Below the pieces are notes generated by a model, which was not told the DNA's origin, did no database searches, and was given only the letters and a program-made list of their open reading frames with translations. 11,453 bases of DNA. It comes from an uncultured Eubacteriales bacterium (lineage in GTDB: Bacteria; Bacillota; Clostridia; Oscillospirales; CAG-272). The stretch lies in NCBI GenBank assembly GCA_934489945.1, contig CAKSSY010000059.1, positions 1 to 11,453 of the forward strand, given 5' to 3'. Within the stretch, counting starts at the first letter, position 1. Every line of letters starts with the position of its first letter. Shown here in pieces: positions 1-7,019 of this stretch. Made by a program: the position numbers and the translations under genes.

Positions 1-377
1 GCATAATAGGTATCCGCAGCACCATAGTCGGCAATTCTCGCATCGTCGGCAGGCACGATCATCACACATTTTCGGATATCAAAATCTTGCATCACACGCC
101 GTGCACGCTTCCCCAAAATTTCGGAAAATGTAATCCTTCCATCCGCGATGGAATATTCGTACTCCACCGAGGAATATTTCCGCAAAAAAACAAATGCCGC
201 AAAAGCCGCAACAATTGCAATGGCAAGAAACAAGAAAAACATACGGAATATCAATCCCATCCATAACAATCCCAAAACACCAAGACAAGTCAAAACCGCA
301 AGAAAAATACGCAAAACCCCCGCGCCCTTTCCCCGCTCTCTCATCACAACATGTTCATAAATTCCGTAATCCGTCAT
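1..377 (-). CDS. Small two-helix membrane protein, DUF6106-like (C-terminus beyond window)
   Basis: The frame is open from ATG at 377 to the left edge, giving 125 codons with no stop, so the C-terminus is missing. A short polar N-terminus (residues 1-20, with EHVV and several Arg/Lys) is followed by two closely spaced hydrophobic helices at about 21-42 and 43-65. A soluble part then begins VEYEYSIADGRITFSEILGKRARR (described here as residues 71-94) and continues through DIRKCV. This layout (a short EHVV/EQLV-type start, a helical hairpin, then a 'YEY..xxG.l....I..kR.R' strand pair) matches my recollection of the DUF6106 family of Clostridia, whose function is unknown. The two helices would anchor it in the cytoplasmic membrane. 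A perfect-consensus promoter lies 25 bases upstream, and the GGGCGGGTGAT stretch before the ATG is only a moderate ribosome binding site. The membrane topology is clear from the sequence; the family name is less certain. Confidence 0.7.
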   Translation of the reverse strand, partial: MTDYGIYEHVVMRERGKGAGVLRIFLAVLTCLGVLGLLWMGLIFRMFFLFLAIAIVAAFAAFVFLRKYSSVEYEYSIADGRITFSEILGKRARRVMQDFDIRKCVMIVPADDARIADYGAADTYY

Positions 378-401
378 GTTATCACCCGCCCTTTTTGTAT
401 T

Positions 402-430
402 ATTATAGCAATACATGGCTTTTTTGTCAA
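402..430 (-). promoter_or_regulatory. Consensus sigma-A promoter of the leftmost membrane protein gene
   Basis: On the minus strand TTGACA (430-425) and TATAAT (407-402) are separated by exactly 17 bases, matching the vegetative consensus at all 12 positions. Transcription should start near 395, about 18 bases before the ATG at 377. Confidence 0.85.
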
Positions 431-436
431 GAGGAC

Positions 437-465
437 TTGATTTTGTGACAAAAATCGTGTATAAT
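437..465 (+). promoter_or_regulatory. Sigma-A promoter of the DUF1836-lipoprotein unit
   Basis: TTGATT (437-442) and a perfect TATAAT (460-465) are 17 bases apart. The expected start point is near 472, giving a 5' leader of about 36 bases before the ATG at 508. It lies back to back with the minus-strand promoter, with only 6 bases between the two -35 boxes. Confidence 0.8.
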
Positions 466-507
466 AGTTTGGATAACCGAATCATTTGAAAGGATCGCCA
501 TAATCGT

Positions 508-1197
508 ATGAATGAGCAGGATCTGAACCGTATTGTCGCTTTTGCCGTGGGAGATGCCGATCTCAGGAGTGACGAGATTCCCTCCATCGATCTGTATCTC
601 GATCAAGTTCTGAACCTTGTTGCCGAGAAAAACACGCAGGCAAGTGCAATGTTTGATGACAGAACACTGACCAGCACCATGATCAATAACTATTCTAAAG
701 ATGGTCTGATTGCCCCCATCAAAGGAAAGAAATATTCCAAGGAACATATCATCCAAATGCTCCTTATTTATTCCCTCAAAAACACCATCTCCATTGGCTC
801 AATCCGTCGTATTCTTCAGGGGGTATACCATGAGCCGGTCTCGTTCGACGGAGCCAAGCTGACCGCAGGCTACGATGCGTTTCTGGCAATTAAAGATAAA
901 AACCGCCAAAAAAGCCTGACCATACTCAAGGAATTGTTAGCAGAAAACGAGTTGGATTTCTGTGACGATTTTGATTTTTTTGTCTTCTTGCTCGGCATCA
1001 TCTCTCTCTCGGCGGATCTCAAAAACATTGCAATTGCTCTGTTAAACGAACGTTATCCGGATCTTGACGAGGTACGCCGCGAAGAAATACAAAAGGAAAA
1101 AGAACGGCTTCTTGCCGAAAAGGAAGCCAAAAAAGAAGCCAAACAAAAATCCAAAAAAACAGACGGAAAAGGAGCGAAAGATGAAAAAAGCAACTAA
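508..1197 (+). CDS. DUF1836 domain protein, putative transcriptional regulator
   Basis: A 229-residue protein. Residues about 22-175 carry the DUF1836 pattern: the opening IPSIDLYLDQV (24-34), then a helix-turn-helix-like core with TSTMINNYSKDGLI (55-68), KGKKYSKEHI (72-81) and a following SIGSIRRIL helix (95-103). That core resembles the recognition-helix region of MerR-type domains, so a DNA-binding role is likely; no target has been established for the family to my knowledge. Residues about 187-229 form a highly charged Lys/Glu tail that looks like a single long helix ending in a disordered basic stretch. A GAAAGGA ribosome binding site (488-494) lies 13 bases before the ATG, which is slightly long, but no better start is present. 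The 3' end overlaps the lipoprotein gene by 17 bases, so the two are probably translationally coupled. DUF1836 assignment is confident; the regulatory role is inferred. Confidence 0.9.
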   Translation: MNEQDLNRIVAFAVGDADLRSDEIPSIDLYLDQVLNLVAEKNTQASAMFDDRTLTSTMINNYSKDGLIAPIKGKKYSKEHIIQMLLIYSLKNTISIGSIRRILQGVYHEPVSFDGAKLTAGYDAFLAIKDKNRQKSLTILKELLAENELDFCDDFDFFVFLLGIISLSADLKNIAIALLNERYPDLDEVRREEIQKEKERLLAEKEAKKEAKQKSKKTDGKGAKDEKSN

Positions 1198-1819
1198 ACT
1201 CCTCTGTCTTTTGATAATCATTTCGTTTGTTCTTCCGATTTGCGCCTGCGGCGCACCTAAACTTGAAGAGGTAAAAGAGCGTTTTCAGACTCTGATAGAG
1301 GCATCGGCACCAATCAATCGGATTTTTTTCGGGGAAGGTTTGCCAACATATGCCCGTAACAGTGACTATGCAAAAGAACATCGTATCTATGACGATCTTG
1401 AGAGCGGATACGATTTTTACGAAATTGTCGTTACCGATGAAAAGTGGGCAGATGTGCAATCCATCAAAAACGCAGCCGAACAGGTTTACAGCCGTGATTA
1501 TCTGGAAGGGATCTACACCATGGCATTTGACGGTGTAGCAGATGAAAATACAGGTGATGTCACGACCGCCCGCTATTTGGAATCGGGCAGATTTCTGCTT
1601 CGCTACGCCTATGGCGAGACGGATACCTTTGATATTCTCCGCGGCAAGGAGCGTCGGTATCTCTTTGACACCATGAAAATTCATCGATCAAGCACTTCCC
1701 GGTATGTCAATATTACCATCGACTCTTATCTTGTCGGCGATGAAGAAAATGTTCTTTCCGTCCGCCTGCGGTTCGTACGTCAGGACGGAGAATGGTTTCT
1801 CGATTCCCCAACCTATTAA
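1181..1819 (+). CDS. Small lipoprotein of unknown function
   Basis: A 212-residue protein starting MKKATKLL, with a lipoprotein signal peptide: two Lys, a hydrophobic stretch at 7-20 and a lipobox-like ICAC at 20-23, so Cys23 is the probable lipidated residue (Cys21 is an alternative). The mature part is mixed alpha/beta with alternating hydrophobic residues near the end (YVNITIDSYL, LSVRLRFV, GEWFLDSPTY). That C-terminal pattern resembles the small cone-shaped folds of NTF2-like or DUF4878-type secreted proteins, but I do not recognise the family. An in-frame ATG exists at 1064, but it lies inside the upstream gene and would add a very basic 39-residue extension. The ATG at 1181 has AAAAGGAG six bases upstream and gives a proper signal peptide, so it is preferred. 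The protein should sit on the outer face of the cytoplasmic membrane. Confidence 0.85.
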   Translation: MKKATKLLCLLIIISFVLPICACGAPKLEEVKERFQTLIEASAPINRIFFGEGLPTYARNSDYAKEHRIYDDLESGYDFYEIVVTDEKWADVQSIKNAAEQVYSRDYLEGIYTMAFDGVADENTGDVTTARYLESGRFLLRYAYGETDTFDILRGKERRYLFDTMKIHRSSTSRYVNITIDSYLVGDEENVLSVRLRFVRQDGEWFLDSPTY

Positions 1820-1822
1820 AAC

Positions 1823-1864
1823 ACGGAGAGCTTGAAAAAGTCAAGACTTTTTTAAGCTCTCCGT
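1823..1864. terminator. Long hairpin after the lipoprotein gene, probable terminator
   Basis: A 42-base near-perfect inverted repeat: ACGGAGAGCTT pairs with AAGCTCTCCGT, and the inner AAAAAGTC pairs with GACTTTTT around a 2-base centre, with one G-T pair in the arms. It starts 3 bases after the lipoprotein stop. On the minus strand the stem is followed by GTTTTAAT; on the plus strand by AAAATATTT. Neither U-tract is strong, so it could act in both directions, or mainly protect the 3' ends of the convergent transcripts. Confidence 0.6.
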
Positions 1865-1876
1865 AAAATATTTCGT

Positions 1877-1908
1877 CGGCATTTTCCGCCTTTTGGCGGA
1901 AAATGCCG
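1877..1908. terminator. Perfect hairpin in the convergent intergenic region
   Basis: A perfect 14-bp stem: CGGCATTTTCCGCC, a TTTT loop, then GGCGGAAAATGCCG. It is followed on the plus strand by GTTTTGAT. It lies between a plus-strand gene ending at 1819 and a minus-strand gene ending at 1974, so a bidirectional terminator is the simplest reading. Confidence 0.55.
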
Positions 1909-1935
1909 GTTTTGATATGCAAAAATGGTGGGCGG

Positions 1936-1967
1936 GGGCTGTAAAAAACATCCGTTTTCTACAGCCC
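1936..1967 (-). terminator. Hairpin just after the last viral gene, probable terminator
   Basis: GGGCTGTA pairs with TACAGCCC, and after one mismatch AAAAC pairs with GTTTT around an ATCC loop. It begins 7 bases after the stop of the connector gene on the minus strand. A TTTTT run (1925-1921) follows only after a GC-rich gap of about 10 bases, so as an intrinsic terminator it is imperfect. Confidence 0.5.
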
Positions 1968-1973
1968 GTTGTT

Positions 1974-2366
1974 TCAGGAATAACGTTCGAGGATTTTTTC
2001 GGTTTCAGCGGGAATTTCTCCCGTGATTGCCGTAACCGACAAGCAAAAGCGATCGTAAAACTTGTCAGACAAGGACGTATTTTCGTCAACCAGCAAAATG
2101 GATGCGAGATACGCACTGACAGCCCCCATAAAGCGATCGGCAAGCGGAAAATCCTCCGAAAGCGGCAAACAAACCTCGGCACCGGGAACTTCAATACGTT
2201 CGGGAAGTGAATGTGCCTTGCGGTAGTATCCGTCCAACGTTTTCAGATCCGAAACGGCGTTTGCCAAAATGTAGGGCGTTCGTTCAAGGTAGTCTGCGGT
2301 CCGATCCTCACGCCCGTTTTCTCCGATTAACCGCAGAGCCGCCTTGTAAATGTCTTGACACTTCAT
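1974..2366 (-). CDS. Phage head-tail connector / head completion protein (gp4- or gp6-like)
   Basis: A 130-residue mostly helical protein starting MKCQDIYKAALRLIGE, with a central YLERTPYILANAVSDLKTLDGYYRK segment (about residues 26-50, quoted in part) and a helical C-terminal half (FMGAVSAYLASILL). The size, the all-helical pattern and the position directly after the coat gene fit the small adaptor proteins that dock below the portal (gp6/gp15-type connectors, or P22 gp4 by position). The start codon follows the coat stop by one base (TAAGATG); GGGAG about 12 bases upstream is the only ribosome binding signal, so coupled translation is likely. It is the last gene of the cassette: no tail gene follows, and hairpins begin 7 bases after its stop. 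The assignment rests mainly on pattern and gene order rather than on a catalytic motif. Confidence 0.7.
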   Translation of the reverse strand: MKCQDIYKAALRLIGENGREDRTADYLERTPYILANAVSDLKTLDGYYRKAHSLPERIEVPGAEVCLPLSEDFPLADRFMGAVSAYLASILLVDENTSLSDKFYDRFCLSVTAITGEIPAETEKILERYS

Positions 2367-2367
2367 C

Positions 2368-3207
2368 TTACGATGCCGCTCCCATATTGACTTTGATCCG
2401 AACCATTTCAGACGGATATACCACTTTCATGCCGTACAGATAAAGTCCCTTGACTGCGTCGGCAAAGAATCCCTCAGGACGATATGCCTCAATCTTGGAA
2501 AGCTGCTGAGCAAAGGCGATGGCACGCTTGGTACGTGCAATGCAGTAATGGTAAAGGGAGTTGCTCTCTGTGCCGGTTGCAATGTTGTTGGAGACATAGA
2601 CTTTGCATCCCATAATGCTTCCAAGGCAACCGTTTTCAAGCATTTCATTGTTGTTGGTAACCAGTTCCATTTTGTCTTTGAAGAGCCGTGCCGCAATATC
2701 GGGCGACACCTCAAAAACGACCTCGGAAGAATCGGTTACATTGTTTTTGTAAAGCTGATTGCGCGCTTTGATAAACGGATTCAGCATATTGGTCTCGGTG
2801 GCTTCGGTGACGTCAATCGTAGAACCGGCATTGGCATGAAGACCGTAGACCTCCTTGTCGGCAACGTTGGCAAGACCGCGTGCCGCATTGCGGAGAGCCG
2901 CGCTCATCAATTTTGGAGATGCCTGTACACGGTTGACATCGTCAATCATGAAGTTGAAGTATCTGGCATGATCGATCGACATAGAACGAACCGAATCGGT
3001 CAGAACATCCGGATCACCGATGGTGGTATTCGGCGTGTAAGTCTCAATGGCAACATCCCCGATGCCGACAATCTTCACCTCGGAGCCAATCCCCTGAATG
3101 TCCCCTTCAAACTCGCGATTGCAGTTCTTCACGGCAATGCACTGACCGACAAGCCCTTCATACAAAGTCTCGCTCCAGATGGTGGGAATAAAATTTGCTA
3201 CGCTCAT
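2368..3207 (-). CDS. Major capsid (coat) protein, P22 coat / HK97-fold type
   Basis: A 279-residue protein. It begins MSVANFIPTIWSETL, then a VKNCNREFEGDI segment (27-38) and GSEVKIVGIGDVAIETYT (41-58), which is the N-arm and E-loop-like region typical of P22-type coat proteins. FNFMIDDVNRVQ (84-95) and the helix MSAALRNAARGLANVAD (101-117) follow. GSIMGCKVYVSNNI (196-209) and FADAVKGLYLYGMKVVYP (248-265) resemble the P-domain end of this family. It is shorter than P22 gp5 (about 430 residues), consistent with absence of the inserted telokin-like domain. No prohead protease is encoded nearby, also as in P22-type systems. It would form the icosahedral shell around the scaffold. GAAAGGA about 10 bases before the ATG is a good ribosome binding site. 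Confidence 0.92.
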   Translation of the reverse strand: MSVANFIPTIWSETLYEGLVGQCIAVKNCNREFEGDIQGIGSEVKIVGIGDVAIETYTPNTTIGDPDVLTDSVRSMSIDHARYFNFMIDDVNRVQASPKLMSAALRNAARGLANVADKEVYGLHANAGSTIDVTEATETNMLNPFIKARNQLYKNNVTDSSEVVFEVSPDIAARLFKDKMELVTNNNEMLENGCLGSIMGCKVYVSNNIATGTESNSLYHYCIARTKRAIAFAQQLSKIEAYRPEGFFADAVKGLYLYGMKVVYPSEMVRIKVNMGAAS

Positions 3208-3228
3208 TGTTTTGTTTCCTTTCAGAAT

Positions 3229-3699
3229 TTATTTCCAGTGTTTCATGGATTCCATAATCTTTTTATAGTTTTTGTGGACTTCCTTCTGTGACATGGAGCG
3301 CACTTCCGCCGGTGAAAAATATTCACCGGAAGAGGCATCTCTCATGCCGTGCCATGAACGTTCGGCACTCTTTCGTGTCGCACTCTGTCGCATGGCTTCG
3401 CGTTTTTCATAGAGTGCATATGCCGCCGGAAGCGGAACGCCACCGTCGACTTGCTTCTGCACTTCGTCCGGCAATCCCGATACGGGAACACCGGGAAACA
3501 GAGAACAGAATTCATCAAGTTCCTGCCTGGAACGCGTTTGCAAGTCAGACAATCGTGTAACTTCTCCCTGAAGCCGCTCAATTTCGGCACGAAGGGCGAA
3601 AGTATTATCGGGTGCCGTTTCCTCCGGAATCGGTTGTTCCGGAGAATCGGCTGTTATCGATTCGTCATCCGTCGACAGAATCTCCTCCTGATCCGTCAT
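3229..3699 (-). CDS. Phage capsid scaffolding protein
   Basis: A 156-residue protein with the usual layout of a scaffold. The N-terminus is strongly acidic (Asp/Glu/Ser/Thr-rich, residues 1-32), a predicted coiled coil follows at about 34-65 (FALRAEIERLQGEVTRLSDL), and a variable middle leads to a basic helical C-terminus (FSPAEVRSMSQKEVHKNYKK, 128-147, then IMESMKHWK). In P22-like phages the C-terminal basic helix binds the inside of the coat shell and the scaffold leaves before packaging. It lies between portal and coat, the normal place. It overlaps the portal gene by 35 bases, and GGAAAGGAGGAAACC directly before the ATG is a strong ribosome binding site, as expected for a protein needed in many copies. 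Sequence conservation in scaffolds is low, so the call depends on layout and context. Confidence 0.8.
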   Translation of the reverse strand: MTDQEEILSTDDESITADSPEQPIPEETAPDNTFALRAEIERLQGEVTRLSDLQTRSRQELDEFCSLFPGVPVSGLPDEVQKQVDGGVPLPAAYALYEKREAMRQSATRKSAERSWHGMRDASSGEYFSPAEVRSMSQKEVHKNYKKIMESMKHWK

Positions 3700-5239
3700 T
3701 TTGGTTTCCTCCTTTCCCTACTTCTACTTTTTCGAGAAGTTCGCGCCGATTCGGAAGAATTCCGTCCGGCAAACTCTCCAGATATTGTTCTACCGTAATA
3801 AATTTGCCCTCCAGCAATTTGTCAAGCATAGTAAGTGTCGTAGCGGCACTGTACCGCTCCGCCTCACTGATCTCAACTCTTGCACGAACAAGACTGCTCC
3901 GCAGAAGAGGAAAATTTACTCTTGCCGCAATCGTTCTGTCTTTTTCGTCAAAAGGCAAAAGCCTGTCATCCGGATAATAGGCACACATCATATCCACCCA
4001 GATGTTGGCAATGTCCTCAATACAACGACTCACCGCACTTTCCACACGACCGAGGGAAAGTTTTGAAGTCTCGCGCAGAGCAAGAATGGCACTTGTATTG
4101 TTCGGAACCGTATTGCCGAGAGCTGTTTCTGTGGCTCCCATCATCTCCTTTGTGGAAAGGATTGCATTCTCGATCAAATCAAGATATCCGTTCTCCATTC
4201 TGCCGGGGGGAATTACATCCACTGCATCAGAGACATTTGGGGCACCGACCACGGCAATCGCCTCCCCTACCTCGCTGCTCCACTCGGGAATCCGACTCTT
4301 GTCATAAACCACCTTGGAAAAGGCGGTGTCTGTCATGTGTTTCATCACCATCGCATAAGCGCGGTTGATGAATTTCTGATTCGGCACCATCTCGCTGACC
4401 GGTGAAGCACCGTGAAAACAGTTCTTGACAGCACACCAATTAAAATGTGCAACAGGATATAACGCGCAGTCGGTTACCACACGGCGCAACACACATTCGC
4501 GCACCGATTTTTCATATACGACCTTTCCGTTTTCACGGAAAAAACGGACAAGATAGGTAGCTTTCCTGTCATCCTCCCCGCCAATTCCACTCATGGAAAA
4601 TTCACCGCTGTCGCTTACATCCATATCATCATCAGGACGAATACGGGAAATTTCGCGATCAGAAAGCCCACAGGCTCTTGCTTCCCGCCGCAGAGCCTCA
4701 ACCGAAGTTCTGCCGGAAAGTATTACATATTCCTGTGACTGGATGTCGGAACGATTCATGTCTGCAACAAACAGGTTGGTGGCATCGACAGTCTGAACCG
4801 CGATGTCCCCTACATAATCGCCGCCTCCCGCGTCTGTGTCCCAATAACAGTACGCCGCGCCGTCTCCTGTAATTGCCGCATCCAACAAAATCGAATACAC
4901 CAAATCATTCATACGACATTTTTCCCAACGGTAAGAGGCGTTGAGCGTCATCAGGGAAAGAGCAGCCCGCACTTCGTTTGCCTGATGCCCCTCACCGAAA
5001 TAGGGAAGATTTTCGTCGGTGTAGGAAATCGAATATTTATTTGCCGCAACCGAACAAACCAAATAGTCAATTACGCGCTTCACGACATTAAACACGGGTT
5101 TTGGCAGATTCTCGATGTTCACACCGTGCCATTGATCACCGCGATAAAACCGTTCGTTTTGTCGTACACGTTCATAAAGACCGATACGACGTTTATAATC
5201 CCTTCCGTCCTCGTATTGCTGCCACGCTTGTGTTATCAT
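3665..5239 (-). CDS. Phage portal protein (P22-type)
   Basis: A 524-residue protein, a usual portal length. Recognisable segments are NERFYRGDQWHGV (28-40), LPKPVFNVVKRVIDYLVCSV (45-64), a wing region with GDGAAYCYWD (125-134), FHGASPVSEMVPNQKFINRA (275-294), and the stem/crown-side stretch NTSAILALRETSK (381-393) followed by a long helix with conserved Arg and Ser. The FYxGdQW opening and the NxxSA.lALre segment are common in portal proteins of Firmicute phages with P22-like heads. Twelve copies would form the ring through which terminase pumps DNA. Its ATG overlaps the stop of the propeller gene (ATGA, 5239-5236), preceded by AAAGGA. Residues 508-524 form a flexible Gly/Asn/Asp tail. The gene is intact. 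Confidence 0.93.
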   Translation of the reverse strand: MITQAWQQYEDGRDYKRRIGLYERVRQNERFYRGDQWHGVNIENLPKPVFNVVKRVIDYLVCSVAANKYSISYTDENLPYFGEGHQANEVRAALSLMTLNASYRWEKCRMNDLVYSILLDAAITGDGAAYCYWDTDAGGGDYVGDIAVQTVDATNLFVADMNRSDIQSQEYVILSGRTSVEALRREARACGLSDREISRIRPDDDMDVSDSGEFSMSGIGGEDDRKATYLVRFFRENGKVVYEKSVRECVLRRVVTDCALYPVAHFNWCAVKNCFHGASPVSEMVPNQKFINRAYAMVMKHMTDTAFSKVVYDKSRIPEWSSEVGEAIAVVGAPNVSDAVDVIPPGRMENGYLDLIENAILSTKEMMGATETALGNTVPNNTSAILALRETSKLSLGRVESAVSRCIEDIANIWVDMMCAYYPDDRLLPFDEKDRTIAARVNFPLLRSSLVRARVEISEAERYSAATTLTMLDKLLEGKFITVEQYLESLPDGILPNRRELLEKVEVGKGGNQNDGSGGDSVDG

Positions 5240-6999
5240 TGTTTTCCTTTCTCTTTCTGTACATAGATTTCCGCCCGATAAATTCTCTGCCGCGCCGCGC
5301 CGGGGGCTCGCAGAGACAATCGTGCGTGACGAAAACGTCCCGATGTCAGGCGCAATTCATAAATGCCGGACGGATCCATATCACCGGGATCTCCCTCATT
5401 ACTCATCACGCCATCGGCGATTTCTCCGTTGTCACGCATCTGCATTTTCAGGATTCCGTCATTCAGATCTGCCGACACCGTCATACCGGCAAGCCGTTTG
5501 CGGACACCGGGATCGGAAAAATCAAGAAAACCGCTCTCATAGACCGCTTCAATAGCCTGCACACCGTCCGTAAAATTGTCAACCGCCTGAGTCGTATCGA
5601 ACAGATAAATACAACCGCCATCTACAAATCCGACACCTCCGTGACAGGAAAAAAGTTCATCTGCGGGAATTCCGCTAAACATGCTCCACTTTTTGGTATC
5701 CAGACCGTAAACAAAGATTTTTCCCTCCGAATCGGTCGGATCCCGGAACCAAAGCTCGGCACGGCGTCGGTAATGACAAATCTTTGCAGATGTAAAGAAA
5801 TTGTCTCCCAGCATCGGCAAAATGGCATCGGAGATTCGCTCTGTAACACATTCCTCAATAAAATCCGGATCCATTTTCCACCGATAAATACCGCCTGATG
5901 TGACAGTCACCGGTGACGCGGCACCCGTCATGAGAATTGCATTTTCGGCAGAACACCCCATGTGATTGCAAAGAGGAGAAAACTGCAGATTGTTTGTCTC
6001 CACCGTTTTCAGTTCCGGCGTAACCCAGACAGAGTCGGGAAATAAAATCATCATCCGGTCATACAAACGTTGAACCGCCGTAATCGATTGTCCGCTGCCA
6101 AAAGAGAGCGACTGACTTTTCGGGAAATACAATTCGCAGGAATTGGGATACCCTGCCTTGCTTGCCGCCAAAGAGCTTTCTTTCATCGGAACCGAGACAA
6201 ACATCCGGGACGGATCGCTTCCTCCGAACAGAAAAGCCCGACTTTGGGCAAAATCGTCAAATGTTGCACCGTTGACAGCCGTATAAAAAGTGCTGTCATG
6301 ATAGTAACTGCCGTCCAACGTAAGCCCAATCACCACATTACCCGTTGCAAGCGGCGATGTAAAATTAACAGCGTAGCCGTCATTTGATACGGAATAAGAA
6401 TCCGCTTCCAAATAATATTCCGATTGCATAACCCAGTCAACACTTAGAATATGAAGTCCGACATGCAGATAATCCGATTCTTCATTCAACAAATACTGAA
6501 TGCGAATGTGTGAAGATGCAAAATTGATCGGCTCATTCACGACATCGGAGAGATACCCGTAGCCACTCCAGTTTTTTCCGTAAAGTGGTGCGTATCCTTG
6601 AATATGAGACGCCGTACAACCGCCGTCGTAACGGTAAATCCCGTCACCGTCAAAGAGCAAAAGTTCCCCGCGAAACATCAAAAATCCCACTTTTCCTATC
6701 GTTGTCGCAAAAGCGACGGAAGAGGTAATCGTCCCATCCGAGCCGATCCGGTACAATGCGTTTCCCGCGGCAGCGAGAATCACCTCCTCGTTCCCGTCGG
6801 TAAAACTGCATATTCCGCGCACCGTCGCTCCAAGCGATGCAAGAAGTCGAACTCCCTCCCGTTTTTCCAGAGAACCGTCGGAAAGCACCCTGAAATTCTG
6901 AAGACGGCAAGATTTTTTTCCACGTGAGGTGGAGACGTCCATCCCGGGAAAGCCGTCTAAAATTTCGCGGGAAACGGTAGTATTGTTGTTCATTGACAT
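5236..6999 (-). CDS. Phage structural protein, predicted beta-propeller (P22 gp10-like tail accessory)
   Basis: A 587-residue, almost entirely beta-strand protein with few charged helices. The N-terminus carries GFPGMDVSTSRGKK (16-29) and LQNFRVLSDGSLEKREGVRL (33-52), a signature (F.G.D ... N ... DG.L.kR.G) seen at the start of phage-associated propeller proteins. Repeated blade-like units follow, such as VILAAAGNALYRIGSDGTI, LLLFDGDGIYRYDGG and later FVYGLDTKKWSMFSG and CIYLFDTT. The C-terminal 100 residues resemble a jelly-roll-type domain. In P22, gp10 with a comparable layout closes the portal below gp4. Here the gene lies between large terminase and portal rather than after the coat gene, which is unusual. 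It starts 20 bases after the terminase stop, with GAAAGGA five to six bases before the ATG at 6999; a second in-frame ATG at 6993 is less well spaced. A receptor-binding or head-decoration role is also possible. Confidence 0.65.
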   Translation of the reverse strand: MSMNNNTTVSREILDGFPGMDVSTSRGKKSCRLQNFRVLSDGSLEKREGVRLLASLGATVRGICSFTDGNEEVILAAAGNALYRIGSDGTITSSVAFATTIGKVGFLMFRGELLLFDGDGIYRYDGGCTASHIQGYAPLYGKNWSGYGYLSDVVNEPINFASSHIRIQYLLNEESDYLHVGLHILSVDWVMQSEYYLEADSYSVSNDGYAVNFTSPLATGNVVIGLTLDGSYYHDSTFYTAVNGATFDDFAQSRAFLFGGSDPSRMFVSVPMKESSLAASKAGYPNSCELYFPKSQSLSFGSGQSITAVQRLYDRMMILFPDSVWVTPELKTVETNNLQFSPLCNHMGCSAENAILMTGAASPVTVTSGGIYRWKMDPDFIEECVTERISDAILPMLGDNFFTSAKICHYRRRAELWFRDPTDSEGKIFVYGLDTKKWSMFSGIPADELFSCHGGVGFVDGGCIYLFDTTQAVDNFTDGVQAIEAVYESGFLDFSDPGVRKRLAGMTVSADLNDGILKMQMRDNGEIADGVMSNEGDPGDMDPSGIYELRLTSGRFRHARLSLRAPGAARQRIYRAEIYVQKEKGKQ

Positions 7000-7019
7000 C
7001 CTGTTCCTTTCCGAATTGT

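Noticed and set aside
1064..1180. N-terminal extension of the lipoprotein from ATG at 1064
   Set aside because: It would place a 39-residue Lys/Arg-rich stretch before the signal peptide and lies entirely inside the upstream gene. The ATG at 1181 has its own AAAAGGAG.
1019..1684. 221-codon open frame on the minus strand opposite the DUF1836 and lipoprotein genes
   Set aside because: It covers two real genes in reverse, has no promoter or convincing ribosome binding site, and its translation is low-complexity where the other strand is Lys-rich.
2548..3291. 247-codon open frame on the plus strand opposite the coat gene
   Set aside because: It is a shadow of the coat protein gene, whose own frame carries conserved family motifs and a good ribosome binding site.
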